Origin: Mastigamoeba balamuthi
Taxonomy: Eukaryota > Evosea > Mastigamoebida > Mastigamoebidae
NCBI GenBank assembly: GCA_902651635.1
Contig: CACRSC010000072.1
Span: 57,712 to 121,711, forward strand
DNA: 64,000 nucleotides
Direction of reading: 5' to 3'
The notes beneath the pieces are model-generated. The model did not search any database. It saw only the letters and a list, made by a program, of their open reading frames with translations, and was not told where the DNA came from. Positions 21,863 through 33,245 of the stretch are shown here, piece after piece. Both the position numbers and the translations under genes were made by a program. Positions within the stretch are counted from its first letter, which is position 1. Each line of letters begins with the position of its first letter.

Positions 21863-23305
21863 TTAACCTTCGAGGTTCATGAAGTGTAGTCTTCCATCAC
21901 GACATCCCAGGTTAGAAACTGAGAGAGAGAGATATGGCCTCTCTCGTGTGATGGATTCAGTGGCACATCCCCTGATATCCAGAAGGGACAGAAGAGACAG
22001 CTGAGGGAGAATCGTTGGATCTGATGCCAGCTGGTCCAGGAACGAGTCAACGCAGGCCACTCCTACAGACCCTTTGCTATGCCTCCGGCGAAAATTGATG
22101 TGAAGGAGTGCCAAACAGCGCAGCGGTACCAATGCCTTTCTCAGGAGCACGAGCGAGTGGGGTCGCAGCAGAGTAACGGTGAGCGACGTGAGCAGGGTGC
22201 ACTGAGATATCGCCTCAGCTAGCTTCTCATCATCCTCTGAGACATCGAACAACCTCAGGCAGCGCAAACGCGATGCGGGACCCCCGAGTTCAATGCACGG
22301 GTTTGGGCCAAGGCCGACTCTGCTGAGATGCAGCTTAGTGAGCCCAGTGAGCCTCTGAAGGACTCCTTCTGGTATTCGGTTCCCCTCAGGTCTCCACCAG
22401 TGCCAGCAGAGGCTGCGCAGCGACTGTGCCTGCTTTGTTGCCGACATAAATTCCTCGAGAACGGCTGCGGTGGCGTCTCTGGCCTTCAGCGACCTGAGGG
22501 AAGGGAGATCCTGGGCGAGCGTCTGAATCGTCACGCATGGGCTCTGCCCGTCGTCGTCCGCGATGAATGCACTTCTGAGCAGCATGATCTTGGAGAGTGA
22601 CTTACAACCGAGCTCGATAAGAGAGCGCAGTGTCTGCATTTTCACTTGATCGAAGGAGAGGCCCGTCAGAGCAGATGCTGCCATGGCGCCTTCTGGAGTG
22701 TCCTTTGAGGGCAGTGGTTCATCGCCGAGCAGCCCTTTAATGGTAGTGGGGCCTTGGAGCCCAGCGCGTGCACGAGCAGCGAGTCCACGCCACACAAACG
22801 AGTCCAGAGGGCATTCGAGAGCAGTGAGATGCGGGCACGTACACAGCGCAACCTCAGCGACACAATATTGTGACACGACGAGGCGCCGCAGTGAATCCTT
22901 GCACGCAGCGACCAGCCGGGAGATAAGGTGGTTGTTCAGGACGAGAACGAGATGGGTTGTATCCAACGTGTGCGGACCCCAGAGAGAGGGATCCACCGAT
23001 ATAGGCCTCGGGGTCCACAGCTGAATGTCGTCTTGGTACCCTCTCAGTTCCAGCTCGAGGGTCCCCACGAGTGGAGACGCAGCACATCTCTGGTTCACCA
23101 GCCTCCAATGGAAGCGTGTGGCCCGCCAGGGGGCGTACGGAGGAATGGAAAGGAGGCGGTGCCACCTGTGGCACACCCGAGCCAACGAGCAGGCATGCCT
23201 CACAGACTGCGCCATTAACAACACCAGGACGTAGGTGACGATATCGTCTGGGAGGCAGAGTGTGAGGTCCTCTGGCATCGCTGTCTGCCGCTGTCGCCTG
23301 CTCAT
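21863..23305 (-). CDS. F-box/leucine-rich-repeat protein
   Basis: A single uninterrupted 480-aa frame. Residues about 10-52 form an F-box (LPDDIVTYVLVLLMAQSVRH, then RVCHRWHRLL). The rest is made of irregular LRRs, e.g. LTGLTKLHLSRVGLG, ASRLRCLRLFDVSEDD and PLRCLALLHINFRRR. Such proteins are substrate receptors of SCF ubiquitin ligases, with Skp1 binding the F-box and the LRRs binding the target. The start was chosen at MSRRQRQTAMPEDL because the F-box follows at once. A 60-bp piece of its LRR region is found again at 56900-56965 as part of an inverted, deleted duplicate. Intronless structure may suggest a retrocopy or a rapidly evolving family. Confidence 0.8.
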   Translation of the reverse strand: MSRRQRQTAMPEDLTLCLPDDIVTYVLVLLMAQSVRHACSLARVCHRWHRLLSIPPYAPWRATRFHWRLVNQRCAASPLVGTLELELRGYQDDIQLWTPRPISVDPSLWGPHTLDTTHLVLVLNNHLISRLVAACKDSLRRLVVSQYCVAEVALCTCPHLTALECPLDSFVWRGLAARARAGLQGPTTIKGLLGDEPLPSKDTPEGAMAASALTGLSFDQVKMQTLRSLIELGCKSLSKIMLLRSAFIADDDGQSPCVTIQTLAQDLPSLRSLKARDATAAVLEEFMSATKQAQSLRSLCWHWWRPEGNRIPEGVLQRLTGLTKLHLSRVGLGPNPCIELGGPASRLRCLRLFDVSEDDEKLAEAISQCTLLTSLTVTLLRPHSLVLLRKALVPLRCLALLHINFRRRHSKGSVGVACVDSFLDQLASDPTILPQLSLLSLLDIRGCATESITRERPYLSLSVSNLGCRDGRLHFMNLEG

Positions 23306-23469
23306 CCCCTGTGTCTTTTACCGAGATGCTGTTAAGAGACAATTGACTTGATCGCATGAATCTTCCCCGTGGATATTGAATAAGTGCTCAAGTGCATTAC
23401 AGCCGCCTTTCAGTTGCCTACGAGCCTCCGCAGAGCTGCGCCCATTTTCCTGATGACTTTCGTGCTTTA

Positions 23470-25790
23470 GCCCCAGCCAGAGCTTCTCTTCTCTGCTCAG
23501 TCTGGCTGAGTGACCACTAGCAACAGCATTCCCCCCAGCAACGGTGTGGCCGAGTGGGCTGAGCTTCCGCACTACCCCCTTGGCGGGTTCTCCCTTGCTG
23601 CGCCTTCGGCAGAGGTCCTCCACTACGACGCGTCTGCGGAGGCGCACGCCGGCGATGTCGACAGTGACGCCGTTCCCTGTGGTGGCGGCGAGGGGCCGTC
23701 TGTGCTCGTCTCACCAGAACCGAGGTGTCCGAGAGCCATACTCAGCTCCGTTGGACGAGACCAATCAGCCCCTTGGAGCGGCGGCATCGCCATCCTGGCC
23801 CTTAGGCTGTTCAAGACCCGCGTGACCGTCGTCGAGATGCTAGGCCAGGGAAGTGGACGCAGACTTTGTGGCCCACAAGGGTGTGGCAGTCAGGCCATCA
23901 GGGCCATCGACAAACAGGACGTTAGAGACCGATTAGGCGATCGCGGACCACGTGGCGGCCAGACCCAGAGGCCTCCCGGAGAGCGACGAGACGCGGAACT
24001 GGAGCAACGAGCTTATCAACCTGACGACGGGCCTCGCGATGTGGAATAAGAGTTCTCAGCGAGCAGATTCTGCAGGTGAGTTTGCGCTGGAATTTGCAAT
24101 ACGGCGTGGGCCGAATCGGCCCGGGTTTGGCAACACAGGAGGCACGGGTGACATGGGGACACTGCGCTGCATGCGTGGATTCGTGGGGACACTGGGCCAC
24201 TCCATTTCCTTATTGATCGCCCAACCCACACGTCCCTGGCCCTCGCCACACATGGCACAGTTCAGCTGCGGCACCGGCCACTGCTGTGCCTTTGGTACGT
24301 CGGCTCCTCCCTCTTCCCCGCTCTCCCGCCCCATCGGAGGCATGCGCGAGCGCCCCAGCGGTGTCGGCAGCGATCCCGTTTCTCACTCGGATGCGCAGGT
24401 CGACCGACCAACAGGGCGCAAAGGAGACCGGGCAGATCGCGATCGGCACGAGCCGCACCGACGAGGTTCTACGCCAACCTCGTGTGGAAACGGACGTGCA
24501 GCCCGCCGAGCCCTCGCTGGCCACGGTGGGAGTCAACGACGCCCTGCACTTCGCCAGGCCATTGGTGAGACCCATCCATCCGCAGGTCCACCCCGCGGTT
24601 CGATTCGTCATTGCGCCTGATGGCCATTCGCGTGCATGCCAGAGGCCCCGAGTGCACCAACCGGCACGCCATCAGACCTCCCGGCGATCAGGCGATCAGG
24701 CGAACAGGTGAACCTGGTCAGCAGGCACCGGCCTGGAGCCGTTCGAACGGAGCGGCCCCCCTCGATGTGCCCCCAAGGCGCGTGTGCACCGCCTGCCACT
24801 CTGCCGGGATCTCACGACCAGGCGTATCCAGGCCAGGACTCGGTGGTCCTGGACTGTGTTACCGGCAGCTCGCCCAAGGAGCTGGAGCCCGTCATCGCGG
24901 GATTCGGACACCCGGGGATGCACCGTCGGCGCGGACATGCAGTTTGCAGGTGCGGCACACCATCACCGGGGCTGGGTTAGGCGAACTTTAGAGCCCGTTC
25001 AAATCGGTTGGGATCGTGGGATGGCGCGGACGAGCAGACCCTGGGGAATTAAGTAGGCTAAGTAGACTGTTTTGTCTGTATTGTGTGCGTGTGTGTGCCG
25101 CGTGTGTTGTGTGTTCTCGGTGCAGTTCTGTGGGGTGTGCTTGGTTGCTTTCGGCGGACTCGCTCACCAACTTCTTTTCTGTTGCCCACTTTTTGCGCGT
25201 CAGTTTTCCTTGGATTTACTTCACACTCTCTCGTACTGTCTTTTTTAGATCTTTCCCTGCCCTTTTGGGAATATGCTCTCATTGTTTCTTTCTTTCTCTC
25301 TGTTCGATTTTTGCTCAGTATTGTGTTGTGCTCTGCTTTTTTGTTTATCAAGTACACTCAAGCAGTTCTGCGCCGAGATGTCTGTTTCTGTCTGCTGATA
25401 TCGCGCTTGTGAAAAACCGAACCCCGGGTCTGCTTCGTCTGGCTGCTGTCCTGCAGGTCCCCTCCCATTTGAACGTGTTTGCTCTAACTTTTGCTGGGAA
25501 TCCAGTTCTGGTTTTGCTGTGTCGCACCTGTGGGCTGTATGCCAGTGCCAGGTGTTTCCCGCACAAAAGCAGCGATGACGTGGCAATTTCCGGTTTCACA
25601 GTTCAAGACCGCTGACCTGTTCCTTGGCAGGGCCAGAGGGGAAACACACAACAGATATTCATGTCATGCATGTATAAAACCAATGTAAAATACACTGTTG
25701 TGTGTCGTCCTGGAGCCTCGTGCCATTGCTCTTCCCCATTTCGGGGTGTCAGACTGTTGGTGCTCTCGAAGTGCGTCCTGCTTGGGTCCA
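23470..25790 (+). repeat. Inverted duplication, arm A, with decayed coding segments
   Basis: This block matches the reverse complement of about 54070-56895. It reads as pieces of an unrecognised protein: GGGEGP near 23690, IADHVAARPRGLPESDETRN with NELINLTTGLAMW near 24000, AYPGQDSVVLDCVTGSSPKE near 24830, and a last exon of about 25457-25615 ending ISGFTVQDR. In arm A the first half is out of frame where arm B reads MLGPRDFVANEGVAVRTIWA. Pyrimidine-rich stretches at 25060-25430 look like introns. No known domain is recognised. 25790-26097 is plain intergenic DNA. Confidence 0.8.
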
Positions 25791-26097
25791 GTCCTGCAGA
25801 CCGCGATGGTCAGGCTATTTTCCTGGCAGCCTGAAGGGCGGCTGAGCAGCTTGCCCTCTCTCCTCCCTGCCCGTGCTCCCAACCCCCGGTGTGCCCCAGC
25901 AGAGCAATCAGTTGAGGCATCGTTTATTCCCAACAGCAGAGCGCACTGCAGTGCCAATCGCCACCAGGGGGAGGGGGTGGGAGGAGAGCACGTGGCCACA
26001 GTCTCTGCCCCCCCCCATCTCAGCACTCGCCCTCAGCGCAGCCCTCCCTGGCCCTGCCCGCGCTCCCCACCCCCCGGCGCGGCCCCCCCCGCACGCG

Positions 26098-27866
26098 CTA
26101 GTCGAGCTTGTCCGCCGTGGCGGGGGCGTCGTCGGCCGCGCCGCCGTGCTGGGCGAGGTAGAGGAGCAGCGTGATGCCCAGGATGGCGCCGAAGAAGAGC
26201 CCCGCGCGCTTCCAGTCGACGCCGCGCGAGCCCTGCTGCTTCATGAGGCCCAGCAGCGCCAGCAGCTGCGAGAGCGTGCGCCTGCGGTACTTGTCCTCGT
26301 CCTCTGCGTCAAAGGGCAGCGTCGAGAGCAGCGTGGGCTTGCGGGGCGCGGGGCCCTGCGTGATGGCCCCCAGCGGCGGTATGTTGATCGCTGTGTACTG
26401 CGCAGAGTCCTCGCCGTCGAGGTCCTGCGCGCGCTCGCTGATGGGCAGCGACGCAGACATGCGGAAGCCGTTGTCGTCCTGGACAGGCGCCCCCGCGTGG
26501 CAGGCCCCCGTTCAGTCGCAGAGGCACAAGGGCGCAAGGGGGGGGGGGGGGAAGGGGCCATTGTGGCATTTGTGACTCAACGCAGGGGTTTCCTGGCACG
26601 GCGGAAAAGCAGTGACACGCAAGCCACATCAACAAAAATGAACAGTGACGCAACACAGGGGTTTCCGGAATAATGGGGTTTCCTGAGGACAGCAGGAAAG
26701 TAGTGACGACGCAGGAAAACAGCTCGTGCCACTCCAGTAATACGCGGTTCAGTGACACAACGCAGGGCGCAGGCATAGAAGCTCAAATGCCACTTCACTC
26801 ATTAATTGCCTGGCAGCCCACAAATTGCGCGGCATTGTGGGCAACACTCGCAATAAAATAGTGACTCAGCGCAGGGCTTTTTTGTGACGCAACGCAGGGG
26901 TTTCCTGGAAACAGTGGCTGTGGTGAGCGCGACGGGGCTTACCTGAGGGGCTGGAGACGGCTTGGACGGCACAAACACGCCCACAGCGGCGGGCGCGGGG
27001 CCGCTCAGCACAGCCTGCGCCTGCGCCGCCTGCGGGGCCGCGGGCTCGATGACGCTGGCCGCCTCGAGCGCGGACCGCAGCCCGCGCACGTAGTGCTCGG
27101 CCCACTGCCTGCCCGCCAGCGCGGAGCAGAGGCGCCCCAGGAGCTCCGCCCCAGTGCGCTCGGGCACGAAGAACGGCTTCTGCTCGGCACAGGGCGTGAT
27201 ACGACTTTTAGCCGCTTCCAGAAAGACCCAGAAGGATCGAAGGATGACGTGGCCCCGAAAAGGGGAGAAATTGCTCTATACGGCAACTGGCTGTGACCGC
27301 GTCCGGAAAAAGGGAGAAAAGGACGGGGAATTGCGGACCGAGCACGAGGGGCACTGGAACCCGGCCTGCGCGGTCTCTGGCGGCATCGATGCTCCGTACT
27401 TGTCCAGGCACTCGATGTGCACGACGTCTGCCCAAGCACCAACAGGTAGAACGCCGGACATAAAGTCAGAATCAGCGCAGCAGCGGGGGAGAATCAGCGA
27501 GATATGTCTATCTCGGCCGTACCGAGGCAGGGCAGGCGCACAGACCCCTCGCGCGTGAGCGGCCCGCTGCAGAACGCGCACGCCGGCTGCGGGAAGTCCG
27601 CCTTTGTGACGAACTCCGCGTACGTCCTCACATGGCACTGGCCACCCCCGCCCACCGCCACGCCGCGCGCGCGCGCGCGCAGGGCGAACACATCACATCA
27701 GGAATCGCGATATTAGGATATCGGCTAGATATTTATGCCCCCCTGTGTGGAGGGGCCGGCGTACGTCAAAGTGCTCGTCCGACACGCAGCACGACTCGCA
27801 GACGGCGCGCCGGTGCACGAAGCAGTAGAGATCTGTCTTTGCCTTGCACCGCGTGCAGATACCCAT
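26098..27866 (-). CDS. ZFPL1: Zinc finger protein-like 1 (ZFPL1), cis-Golgi membrane protein
   Basis: Five exons on the minus strand, 27866-27765, 27637-27523, 27427-27339, 27179-26943 and 26478-26098, join in frame to 307 aa, against about 310 in human. The start MGICTRCKAKTDLYCFVHRR is a B-box-like zinc finger. Exons 2-3 give a RING-like domain (CAFCSGPLTREGSVRLPCLD, then FQCPSCS). The tail holds EDEDKYRRRTLSQLLALLG, matching the conserved DDDKYRRR region, and a C-terminal membrane segment GLFFGAILGITLLLYLAQ. ZFPL1 is a tail-anchored cis-Golgi protein that binds GM130. Intron 4 is full of a repeated motif; introns 1-2 carry GATATC/ATATCT words. All phases agree. Confidence 0.93.
26479..26942. 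repeat. Dispersed copies of a CAACGCAGGGGTTTCCTGG motif inside ZFPL1 intron 4
   Basis: The words GTGACNCAACGCAGGG and GGGGTTTCC(T/G)G recur at about 26572, 26643, 26674, 26750, 26860 and 26885 on the plus strand. Copies are imperfect and unevenly spaced. A relative, GACACCAACGCAGGGGTTTC, forms the acceptor of the second intron of the sorting nexin gene near 42005-42025. Confidence 0.7.
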
Positions 27867-28108
27867 CGTGTCGCGCCGCCGAGACCCGCCGCCTGCGCCG
27901 CAACGAGTTTTTGACCAGTTCGGCCCGCAAATCACGTCCGCCGAATCGCCACGTAACCGGACAAAATATCCCGAGAAATATCCTGGGCCGAAGATATTTT
28001 CTCGTGGTCCCTTTTCGGATATTTCGAGTTACCCACACCCGCAAGCACCGGACGTGCAGCAGCAGTGGCCCCGGGGGCTGAGATCGCGAGGACAGGCGGG
28101 CTGGGGGG
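27867..28108. promoter_or_regulatory. Bidirectional promoter of ZFPL1 and the LIM-SAM gene
   Basis: The two genes diverge with 242 bases between start codons. The middle (about 27965-28030) has AAATATCC, GAAGATATTTTC and TCGGATATTTCG in an otherwise GC-rich stretch. The same AT words occur upstream of other genes in this window. The core element itself is inferred. Confidence 0.55.
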
Positions 28109-28941
28109 ATGTCGGCGTCGAACAAGTGCGCGTCGTGCGGGAAGACGGTCTACGCTGCGGAGATGCTGAGCGTGGACGGCGTGGTCTTCCACAAGGCCTC
28201 GTGCTTCCGCTGCTGCCACTGCAACTGCCTGCTCCGCGCCGGCAGCTACGCCTCCCTCGCCGGCAAGTACTACTGCAAGCCCCACTTCAAGCAGGTGCTC
28301 TGCTGGGCGGATCCGTATTGCCCCCTCCTCGGATATGCGGGTCTGACGTCTGCGGTGACGTTGCCGGGTTTTTCGGGGGCCTGCAGCTGTTCGCGACCAA
28401 GGGCAACTACTCCGAGGGGTTCGGCGAGGAGAAGCCTGCGGAGAAGTGGGCGCGCGAGAAGAACGCCGACGGGTCGTCGCCTGCGCCGCCGACGCCCAAG
28501 GCCACGCCGCCCCCTGCTGCAGCGCCGGCCGAGGAGAAGCCCAAGCCCTCTGCCGCCCCAGCCCCCGCCCCTGCCGCGGACAAGCAGCCCGCCCCCGCCG
28601 TCATGAAGCCGTCGCAGATCAAGGCGGCCCAGGCGCAGACGCAGGCGCAGGCGGCAGCTCCGGTGCCAGCGCCCGCTGCAGCCAAGAGCCCCACGCCTGC
28701 CAAGAGCGCTGCGGCTGTGCCAGCTGCGGCGAGGGCGCCGGGCAAGGGCGTGGACGAGAGCAAGCTCAAGACGGTGGCGGGGCTGCTCGAGGCGCTGGGG
28801 CTCGGCGCCTACAGGCAGCAGTTCGAGGCAGAGGGCATCGAGCCCGTCGACCTGCTCAGGGCGCTCGCCGAGGAGGACGTGCGCGAGCTCGGCCTCAGCG
28901 CGTCCGGGGTGCAGAGCCTCATCGAGGCGGTCACCGCCTGA
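28109..28941 (+). CDS. LIM domain plus SAM domain protein (LimE-like N-terminus)
   Basis: Two exons, 28109-28294 and 28387-28941, join in phase 0 and give 246 aa. Residues 6-60 form one LIM domain: [24 protein letters not shown] and YYCKPHFKQ provide the Cys/His zinc ligands. The words [17 protein letters not shown] directly after it resemble Dictyostelium LimE. A Pro/Ala-rich linker of about 100 residues leads to a C-terminal SAM domain ([36 protein letters not shown]). LimE-type proteins associate with the actin cytoskeleton; the SAM end suggests self-assembly or partner binding. The intron carries a GGATATGCG word. The LIM and SAM calls are confident; the combination looks unusual. Confidence 0.88.
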
Positions 28942-29219
28942 GCGCACCGCACCCTCCCTGGGCCAGTGCTGTTCCGTTTGTGCACAACCTAACAGAGAAG
29001 TATGCCGTGAGATCACAGTTTGCATACCAGTTCCAAAATAGCAGCCACTCAAAACAGCACTGGCTTGCACAAAGGTGACTCCCTCGCTGCTGTGCCTGGG
29101 CTGCCGATGGCCGCTTACTCCGTGGCAGCAGAAGGGCGAGAAGTGGCGATGCAGCCATGCGAGGCCAGTATTTCCTATAGGCACCGCATGAGGCAGAGGA
29201 ACGAGTGCAGTGCACTGAC

Positions 29220-29790
29220 CTGGAGCAGCAACTGATTTGTGTGCTCATCGGCCCCCCCGAAGTCGGTCCTGAGGATACAGTCCCTCAAAGCCGGGTTGCG
29301 GGCGCTGGCCATCCTGGCCCTGACCACGAGGGCTTTGTCAGGGATGTCGTGGAGGACCTCGCCGATCCTCTCGACGAAGTACGCCTCGATGCTGCTCCGT
29401 GACGGCACCCCTGCGATCAGCGTGTCCGCCACTCTCAGCTGGTGGTTGAGCCGGTTGAGCTTCTCGCGGGCCTTCTCGTACTTGGAGCGAGACACAAGCA
29501 TCGGGGTGTCTTATCACTTGAAAGTGGGCCTGATATTTGGATCTTTCATATCCAGGAAATGCGTGGATGCCAGAATCTCCAGTGATTCTAAAAGAAGCCA
29601 ATCTACCGTCATCATTGGAATTGCCCTTGTTCCTGCACTCCCTCGAATTCTGACTACACTCCCACTGCGAGCTGCAGCATGCCCACGCCGTTCTGCCACG
29701 ACGCAGAGATGTTACTGCTCGGCACAGCGACCAGAGGGACTCGCATACGACAAGGAGGATCACGAGCCGGGCAGTCTTGTTAACATCTAG
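29220..29790 (-). CDS. Uncharacterised minus-strand gene, possibly a membrane protein
   Basis: The clearest exon, about 29501-29220, reads SRSKYEKAREKLNRLNHQLR, then SSIEAYFVERIGEVLHDIPD and RNPALRDCILRTDFGG, ending LLLQ at a GTCAGT donor. Upstream, near 29716-29775, a hydrophobic stretch RLVILLVVCESLWSLCRA is followed by a 23-nt GT..AG interval (29693-29715) and then NGVGMLQLAV. An acceptor near 29095 may lead to a last exon overlapping the 3' side of the LIM gene. The middle portion is not resolved. I do not recognise the family; a G-protein-coupled-receptor-like start is only a thought. It ends close to WDR54, in the same orientation. Confidence 0.35.
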
Positions 29791-29830
29791 GCACTCAGTC
29801 TTTCGGATGTCCAGGGGACTGCGCGGCGCC

Positions 29831-31607
29831 TCAGGTAGACTGCAGCGCGAGCACACGGAGCTCGGACGAGTCGTAGGCAGTGGCAGCGATGACGTAGCCC
29901 TTCCCCGTCTTGCAGAACTGGACGCCCGTCAGCATAGCGTGCGGCACGTGCGCGCTGTGGACCAGCTTGATCTGCGCAGTCGCTCAGTTGCTCAGCAAAA
30001 GGGAGCGCCAAGAAGCACACAAGACAAACGCACATGCTCTGGCGACTCGATGGACCACACTCTGATGTACGAGTCCTCCGACACGGTGGCGTACTGAACA
30101 GGGGAGTGAGCACGCGTTGGCTGTCCCCCTCGCGTGTGTGTCTGTGCCCGTGTGCTTCGGAGGAGTGTGCCCCCCCTGGTGAGGGCAGCGCACCATGGCC
30201 ACTCGGGGGTGCAGGTGCATCGCCGTGATCTCCCTGGCGTGCGCGTTGATCTCGGCCACGCAGGCCATGTCCAGCAGAGAGTACACGCGCAGCGTCCCGT
30301 TGGCCATGGCGGCAACCACGACGCCCTCCTCCCGCATGGCGACCGCAGTGCACGGCACGCTGTACAGGGTGCAGAGATGGCGGGAGGGACAACCGTCCGT
30401 TAGCCCCAGAGGGGACGGGGAGGGGCTGCCACTAGCGCACCCGGTGCCCGCGAAGACGGAGACCTGGTCGAGGTTGTCGTAGACGACGACGCTGCCCACG
30501 TCGTCGGCGCAGGCCCAGCGGTACGAGCGCTGCGAGCACGTGGCCAGGTCGCGGATGGCGCCGCAGGGCGACTGCAGCGAAGAGTGCACAGAGACGGCGT
30601 TGCTGTCGTCGACGAGGAAGACGTGGACGACGCCGGTGCTCGTGCCCACGAGGATCAGGCACGAGCCGTCGGAGCGTATCATCGTGGCGCCGCGCGCGTG
30701 GCGCTGGCGCATCGGCGAGACGGGCTTCTCGGTAAGAGGGAAGCTCATCTTGCACTCGATCTCGTTCTTCTCGATCGACAGCATCTGCGGTGCGTTGACG
30801 GGCGGTGAGCAAACAGCGCAGCGCAGCGACTCGCACGCAGCACACGCAGAGAGCACCCGATCAGCTGCCCTCACACACAGAACACTGCAGGAAACCCCGC
30901 AGTACAGACGTAAAACAGGCTGATGGTGAGAGCACCACACAAACAAGCTGATGCCACTCATGCGAGTACCACGGGACACTAGGCCGAGTGCAAACACACC
31001 GACGCACAGCCCCAGAAGCCCAGTCACTGCTATGGAACACATATTGGCCCAAATGCAATGCACGCAACGCCCCAATAGTACAGGACAAGGGCAGCGGCAG
31101 ATGGCACTGAGACAACCAGAGGAGCTCACACAGACAGGGAGAGCACACAGGGAGCGGGTGGGCGCCGCACTTCGATGCTCGAGGGCGTCGTGGCCACGAG
31201 GAGGTCCGCGCGCGGCGTGGCGACCCACCGCAGCGACGCCACGTGGCTCGACGCGCTCTCCCGCTCCCGCTCCCCCGCGGCCGCCCCGATCGTCGCCCGT
31301 ATCTGCACCGCCTCCGAGGCGTCGCACCTTGCGCCTCCCCCGTGAATCGAAAACCCCCCAAAATCCCGAAACCGAAAACGGAAAACGGAACCGCGCGATC
31401 TTGAAATCGATCGGGAAAAGAAAAAAAACAGAGGAGGGGAAAGAAAACTGGCAGGCAGCGGGCGCACCGGAGGGCGGAGGAGCCGACGACGACGACCTCG
31501 GAGAGGTGGGAGAAGGCGAGGTAGCTGTTGTGGTCGAACGTGAGGTTGTTGTACGCCAGCGACGGCGTCGCCACCAGCGCGAAGCGCGACGCCTCTGCCG
31601 ACCACAT
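29831..31607 (-). CDS. WDR54: WD-repeat protein 54 orthologue
   Basis: Six exons: 31607-31468, 31327-31171, 30784-30441, 30359-30194, 30093-30034 and 29971-29831. The start MWSAEASRFALVATPSLAYN is followed by SSALRCDASEAVQIRATIGA across the first splice. Conserved segments are DGSCLILVGTSTGVVHVFLV, CADDVGSVVVYDN, NGTLRVYSLLDMACVAEINA then HAREI, TVSEDSYIRVWSIESPE, and a C-terminus YVIAATAYDSSELRVLALQS. This order and the INAHAR and TAYD words match animal WDR54. WDR54 has been linked to signalling and cilia in animals; the role in this organism is open. Upstream, GGAAATATCTC and AAAATATCG occur near 31737-31760. One arm of the palindromic element starts 275 bases upstream. Confidence 0.8.
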
Positions 31608-31882
31608 CCTGCAGCGCCCCCTGACCGCCCAGCGCTGTGCCCTGTACTGCCCGAGGTGTGCCAAGCGCTGCCGCGGCGGTTTCGCTCCCGCGTTTGGGTT
31701 TTGTACTGGACGGGCTGATACGCGTATCTTATCCGCGGAAATATCTCTCAGGGGAAAATATCGCGCTGAGGGTTCCGGTATGCTCTGTGAGACAGCGTGG
31801 GGATCAGGGCCGAGGATGAACGAACGATCACAGCGTTCTTGGTCAGTCCACATACAAAAAGGAGACCCCCACTATTGAGCCA

Positions 31883-33245
31883 GAGGTCTCCTCACACAGC
31901 CAGTGCCAGTGCTCCGCCCACCCCTCTGCAATCCAGCTTTGTTGATTCACCCTTGTGTGCGTGTGTCGTCACTGTGCGGTGGTTTGCCTCACGGCCCTGT
32001 GTGGGCCCTGCTGGCCTGTCTGCCGAGCACCCCCGGTGTGCTAGCTCCCCTCCGGGACCCTCTGCCGCACTCTCGGCGCCCCTGTGCTGTGCTGGCCTCG
32101 ACCTCTCTGTGGAGGAGGATGGCCCCAAGGGGGAGGCGGCGCAGAGGGAGGGGAGCATCCGGCGGTGGCGCAGGCCAGCAGTGTGTTGTGCCGGCTGTGC
32201 TCTAACAGCACTGCCCGTTGGTGTCGCTGCGTGTGAGGTGGCCTGTGTTTGGCGCTCTCTCCCTCCCGGACTGGCGTCCGGCTGGGATGCTGCCGGGGCT
32301 ACCACCAGGCCCCAACAGCCTCTCACATTCGGTGTCTGTTTCTTCGGCGTGCTGGGGGCAGCACAAACACGATTATGGGCCAACAAGCGCTTCTTCTCAT
32401 CGCGTTCTGCTCTTTTTCGTCCGCACTTGCCCAGCAAAGCGCATCGATCTCCGCGGAGAACGAGAGCGCCCCCAGGCCCTGCGCGGCGCGGCGGTGCACA
32501 CGGCCAGGCCCTGCAGGGATCTGCGCGGAGGCCCATGGGAGCGCGGGGTCGCTGCACAGCGGATGGGCGAAAAATGAGTACATAAAACGAACGGAGCCGC
32601 CGCTGTCAGGACAGGAGATGCGCCGCACGGCGAGGCCCGCGACCGCAACGACCACGATAGCCGGCACGTGCACGCGCATTGCGGGCGTCTGCAGAGAGTG
32701 CGGGAGCGCGTGGGAGCGTGTGGGACGCTGCCGGCGTTGTTTTGGTGCTGCGGGAAAAGTCGTGACGTGTGATCGACGAAAATCAACGCGGACAATCTGC
32801 GGAGTTTTTACTGCGAGGCACGCTGTCGGCCCGGCGGGGTGCTCGAAGACCGGAGGGAGCGCCAAGTCCCCGTGCGATGCAGGCCGCGCAGCGCGCAGAG
32901 ATTTTGAGTGCGGCGCCGTGGAAACTCACAAGCTGCGGGCCCATTTTGTTTTGCTGTCCCATAACTCGGTTTCGCGGGCATCAAAGAGCGCATATCTTGC
33001 TGGCCGTCCATGGCATGTCCACTTGGGTTGCCGAGTGCATGGTGTTGTGCGACCAACTCTCATCTCCATTTGGTTGCTCCGCCTACGCCAGGACGCGACC
33101 CGCGACCCGCTCTCCCAGTCCCAACCCCCTCCGCTCCTCTGTCATTGACAACGCCCGCTGCCACCCCGTTCAGTGTACTCCGCCTTCTCCCCCTCCTCCC
33201 CGCCCTCTCGCGTCGTCGCTGCGGGAGGGCATTTTTTGAAGCCGC
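31883..33245 (+). repeat. Left inverted arm (1363 bp)
   Basis: GC-rich arm starting GAGGTCTCCTCACACAGCC and ending TTTTTTGAAGCCGC. Both strands have open frames. Reading plus here, MGQQALLLIAFCSFSSALAQ is a textbook signal peptide (32380 on). Reading minus, MRVHVPAIVVVAVAGLAVRR is also hydrophobic. Neither frame has a recognisable domain. Confidence 0.92.

Noticed and set aside
23538-23600. tRNA-Ser/Leu-like start (GTGGCCGAGTGG)
   Set aside because: No anticodon arm or T-arm follows. The same bases read as protein-like sequence (NGVAEWAELPHYPLGG).
27660-27690. CRISPR-like or structured repeat at the CGCGCG run
   Set aside because: It is only a short CG dinucleotide run inside a ZFPL1 intron, and a similar run lies at 46828-46843. 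No repeat-spacer pattern exists.
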